Below are positions 33,100 to 34,988 of a DNA stretch of 34,988 nucleotides, one piece after another. Numbering within the stretch: position 1 is the first letter of the stretch; each line of letters starts with the position of its first letter. The DNA is from an uncultured Lachnospiraceae bacterium (GTDB lineage Bacteria > Bacillota_A > Clostridia > Lachnospirales > Lachnospiraceae). The stretch spans positions 1-34,988 of the forward strand of contig CAJUMT010000012.1 of assembly GCA_910587495.1 (NCBI GenBank), written 5' to 3'. The notes under the pieces are model-generated. The model was given only the letters and a program-made list of their open reading frames with translations. It did not search any database and had not been told where the DNA came from. The position numbers were made by a program, and so were the translations under genes.

Positions 33100-33537
33100 C
33101 TATAAAGTGTATTGTTTGTAGGCGGTTACTTCAAGATGGTAGATCTCCGCAATATCGTCGTTTTCATAAACGGCAATATAATAGTTGGTAGTTTGCTCAT
33201 CATCCAAAGTGGAAGACAAATCCAGGTGATAAGAAGAGTTCTTGGCAGAGCAGGGCAAAAAATCCTGATCAAAGTAAAAGGAGGCAAAATCTGCTGCGAT
33301 GTCAGAGTCGGGGTACATCTTTTGCAGTGTTTCCATTGGTTCTTTTGCCTGACACAAAATTTCCGCTATGGAACTGGACTGTCTTACAGCCATATCCAGT
33401 TCTTTTGTATCCCGAGAAAGATTGTGTGCTTTTACAAACACTTCCAGACATATGGCGCTTACGATGGAAAAGGACAGAACTGCAAAAATAATTTCAGTCA
33501 GCAGCAGTCCGGAGCGGCCAAAGAAGCTTTTTTTCAT
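33100..33537 (-). CDS. type IV pseudopilin with canonical cleavage motif
   Basis: 145 residues. The start MKKSFFGRSG is a basic leader ending in Gly10, followed by LLLTE with Glu at +5, the standard prepilin peptidase site, and a hydrophobic helix (11-30). The C-terminal part is a small globular domain with two Cys (in AEILCQAK and DFLPCSAK) that could form a disulfide. It is likely a minor pilin of the PulI/PilV type. Its start overlaps the stop of the preceding gene by four bases. Confidence 0.78.
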   Translation of the reverse strand: MKKSFFGRSGLLLTEIIFAVLSFSIVSAICLEVFVKAHNLSRDTKELDMAVRQSSSIAEILCQAKEPMETLQKMYPDSDIAADFASFYFDQDFLPCSAKNSSYHLDLSSTLDDEQTTNYYIAVYENDDIAEIYHLEVTAYKQYTL

Positions 33538-34019
33538 GGGCGGCTCCTTTCTGCAATAATCATGGAGGTTTCTAAGCCTTCACTGTCAATGACTGTAAAA
33601 CGGTACATATTCGCTTCCAGTTCATCTACTGCGAAGGAAGATATTTCTATGATATCGCTTCCGCTTTTTAAAGGAACATTAATTCCCTCTTTTACAAACA
33701 ATTCTTTGAGCATACCGTCATATTCGTAAATATAATTGACATAGACGGTTCCATTATAATTTGCAGATAAAGACAGACATCGTCTGCCGTCTATGTCGGC
33801 AATGCCAAGACTGCCGTCTGTGTCGCTTTGCCGTATCTTCTCCGTAAGATAGGATAAAGCCGTCCGGCTTTCATCATTAGAAAGGAGTTGATCGGTGGTA
33901 GAGGCATACAGATCCGCAGCCAGCATTAATACAATAAAAGAAGAAACAGCAAAGACAAACAGTAAAGATATAGGAAACAGTATGTGAATCACATGCCTGT
34001 TATGTGTCTGAACTTTCAT
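33534..34019 (-). CDS. DUF4860-like pilus operon protein
   Basis: 161 residues. One hydrophobic helix lies near 10-36 (HILFPISLLFVFAVSSF) after a short basic N-terminus. There is no Gly/Glu cleavage motif, so it probably stays anchored or is processed differently. The rest is predicted extracellular and beta-rich (GNGTVYVNYIYEYDG-like stretch near 95-115). It resembles DUF4860 proteins found with Clostridia pilus genes; that match is from memory. Four-base overlaps with both neighbours indicate one transcript. Confidence 0.65.
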   Translation of the reverse strand: MKVQTHNRHVIHILFPISLLFVFAVSSFIVLMLAADLYASTTDQLLSNDESRTALSYLTEKIRQSDTDGSLGIADIDGRRCLSLSANYNGTVYVNYIYEYDGMLKELFVKEGINVPLKSGSDIIEISSFAVDELEANMYRFTVIDSEGLETSMIIAERSRP

Positions 34020-34354
34020 GGCCTGTTCCTCCTGTTGATGATCGTGACATTCGGCAGAATATTGCTGCCCAAGACCTGATAGTCAACAAAAAATCTCTCT
34101 TCGTCATAAGTAAGGCCATAATTGTCTTTTAAATGCTGAAGATTCTCAGGATAAGCGCCCTCGATCGTGTAACAGTGGACAATTCCGCGGTTGACCGCCC
34201 GCTCAAGAATCCTGACTTCTTCCTGATCAGTTCTGTTTGTCACAAAACCGGTCGCTTCCCAGAAAATAAACACTGCCGCCAAAAAGCTGATGATGGAAAT
34301 AACGAGGCTTTTTGAAACGGGAGATTTTTCCTGTGTTCCAAAACGGTGTTTCAT
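34016..34354 (-). CDS. small pilin-like membrane protein
   Basis: 112 residues. A polar start of about 15 residues precedes a helix at 16-37 (KSLVISIISFLAAVFIFWEA). The segment VNRGIVHCYTIEGAYPENLQHLKDNYG resembles the part after the helix in GspG/PilE-type pilins, where YYxxxGxYPxxL is common. No prepilin peptidase motif is present. It may be a minor component of the pilus or its assembly platform. It lies 22 bases after pilC and overlaps the next start (ATGA). Confidence 0.68.
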   Translation of the reverse strand: MKHRFGTQEKSPVSKSLVISIISFLAAVFIFWEATGFVTNRTDQEEVRILERAVNRGIVHCYTIEGAYPENLQHLKDNYGLTYDEERFFVDYQVLGSNILPNVTIINRRNRP

Positions 34355-34376
34355 ATACGTTATACTCCATTCTGCT

Positions 34377-34988
34377 TTACAGACTTGCCATAATTCCCAT
34401 TAGAGGAAGCATGACAGATAATAAGATCAATCCCACGATCAGGGAAAGGATAATGACTAAGACCGGTTCAAGCATGGAAATCATGCTGTTGAACTTTTGG
34501 TCAATCTCATCCTGATATTTATTTGCAATGTCCTGCAGGATCATGTTGCGGGAGCCTGTCTTGGAGCCGACGGAGGCCATGCGTGCATAAATGCCTGAAA
34601 AAATGCCTGCAGCTAACAAGGATTTAAAAAGATCATGACCGTTGTTTACATCATTTTTACATACCTCGATCTTTTTTTTGAAGCTGTCATTATCAATCAG
34701 GTTCGATGCAAGACTGATAGCTTCCGCCGGGTTTCTGCCGCTGCTTAAAGTAAGGGCCATACCGCTGGCAAAGCGGCAGGCAGCGATCTGTTCCATAAAA
34801 TTTCTCGGCCAGGCAAAATGTGAGAAAAACGAGCGCAAAGCGGCACGACCGGATCTGGTTTTCCCAAGATAAAGGGCCGCTATAGCCAATAGAAGGATAA
34901 GTATAATAAATACGGCTGAGTAACGGTTGATGGTAATTCCAAGGTTTAAGATAATCCTTGAAAGGCCGGTCATTTCACTGCCAAGCTG
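34377..34988 (-). CDS. pilC: type IV pilus inner-membrane platform protein PilC/GspF, partial
   Basis: 204 residues are visible; the N-terminal part lies beyond the right edge. A helix (about 20-40) precedes a soluble GspF domain with RFASGMALTLSSGRNPAEAISLA, then MASVGSKTGSRNMILQDIANKYQDEID. The protein ends with a long hydrophobic hairpin, LEPVLVIILSLIVGLILLSVMLPL. PilC/GspF couples the cytoplasmic ATPases to pilin assembly. The extension ATPase PilB, main pilin and prepilin peptidase are expected upstream, outside the window. Confidence 0.93.
   Translation of the reverse strand, partial: QLGSEMTGLSRIILNLGITINRYSAVFIILILLLAIAALYLGKTRSGRAALRSFFSHFAWPRNFMEQIAACRFASGMALTLSSGRNPAEAISLASNLIDNDSFKKKIEVCKNDVNNGHDLFKSLLAAGIFSGIYARMASVGSKTGSRNMILQDIANKYQDEIDQKFNSMISMLEPVLVIILSLIVGLILLSVMLPLMGIMASL

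Noticed and set aside
1..34988. CRISPR array, insertion sequence, transposase or prophage genes
   Set aside because: No regularly spaced repeats, transposase motifs or phage structural genes were seen in any frame.

Overview
The window looks like chromosome of a spore-forming Clostridia bacterium, most likely a Lachnospiraceae (Clostridium cluster XIVa) member. The reasons are gene content and order (tig-clpP-clpX-lon-engB; rho-rpmE-DUF1385-prmC-prfA-glmM), an alpha/beta small acid-soluble spore protein, DUF4364, strong GGAGG ribosome-binding sites, and a Gram-positive type IV pilus operon. This assignment rests on family knowledge and was not tested by any search.

Layout. Positions 1-4256 are accessory DNA. 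Two decayed AAA-ATPase/PD-(D/E)XK nuclease genes, of different subfamilies and on opposite strands, flank an intact two-gene module: a macro-domain protein with an extra C-terminal helical domain, and a vWA (MIDAS) protein. Positions 4342-6480 hold a thioesterase, a membrane acyltransferase-like protein, tRNA-Leu(UAG), a gene-poor stretch with coding remnants, and an orphan antitoxin-like gene. Positions 6475-11289 carry capA-like, pyrC, an XRE regulator, a 50-residue small ORF, a CYTH protein, a DJ-1 family protein and a spore SASP.

Positions 11271-18752 are the protein quality-control block: trigger factor, ClpP, ClpX, Lon, the ribosome-assembly GTPase EngB and an AI-2E family membrane protein. 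On the minus strand, 18747-20202 carries a TIGR01212-type radical SAM protein and DUF4364. Positions 20381-26438 are the termination/translation block (rho, rpmE with a structured leader, DUF1385, the release-factor methylase prmC next to its substrate prfA, then glmM). Positions 26476-30822 hold a nucleotidyltransferase, a DUF2156 protein, a HisC-type aminotransferase, a COG2426 membrane protein and a diacylglycerol-kinase-like lipid kinase. rpiB follows under its own promoter.

From 31504 to the right edge a minus-strand operon encodes type IV pilus parts: PilC (cut by the edge), three or four pilin-like membrane proteins and the retraction ATPase PilT. It continues beyond the window.

Most promising for novelty: the macro+vWA pair, the pilus operon with divergent pseudopilins, the rpmE leader, and the small ORF at 9637. 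No CRISPR array, insertion sequence or intact prophage was seen.
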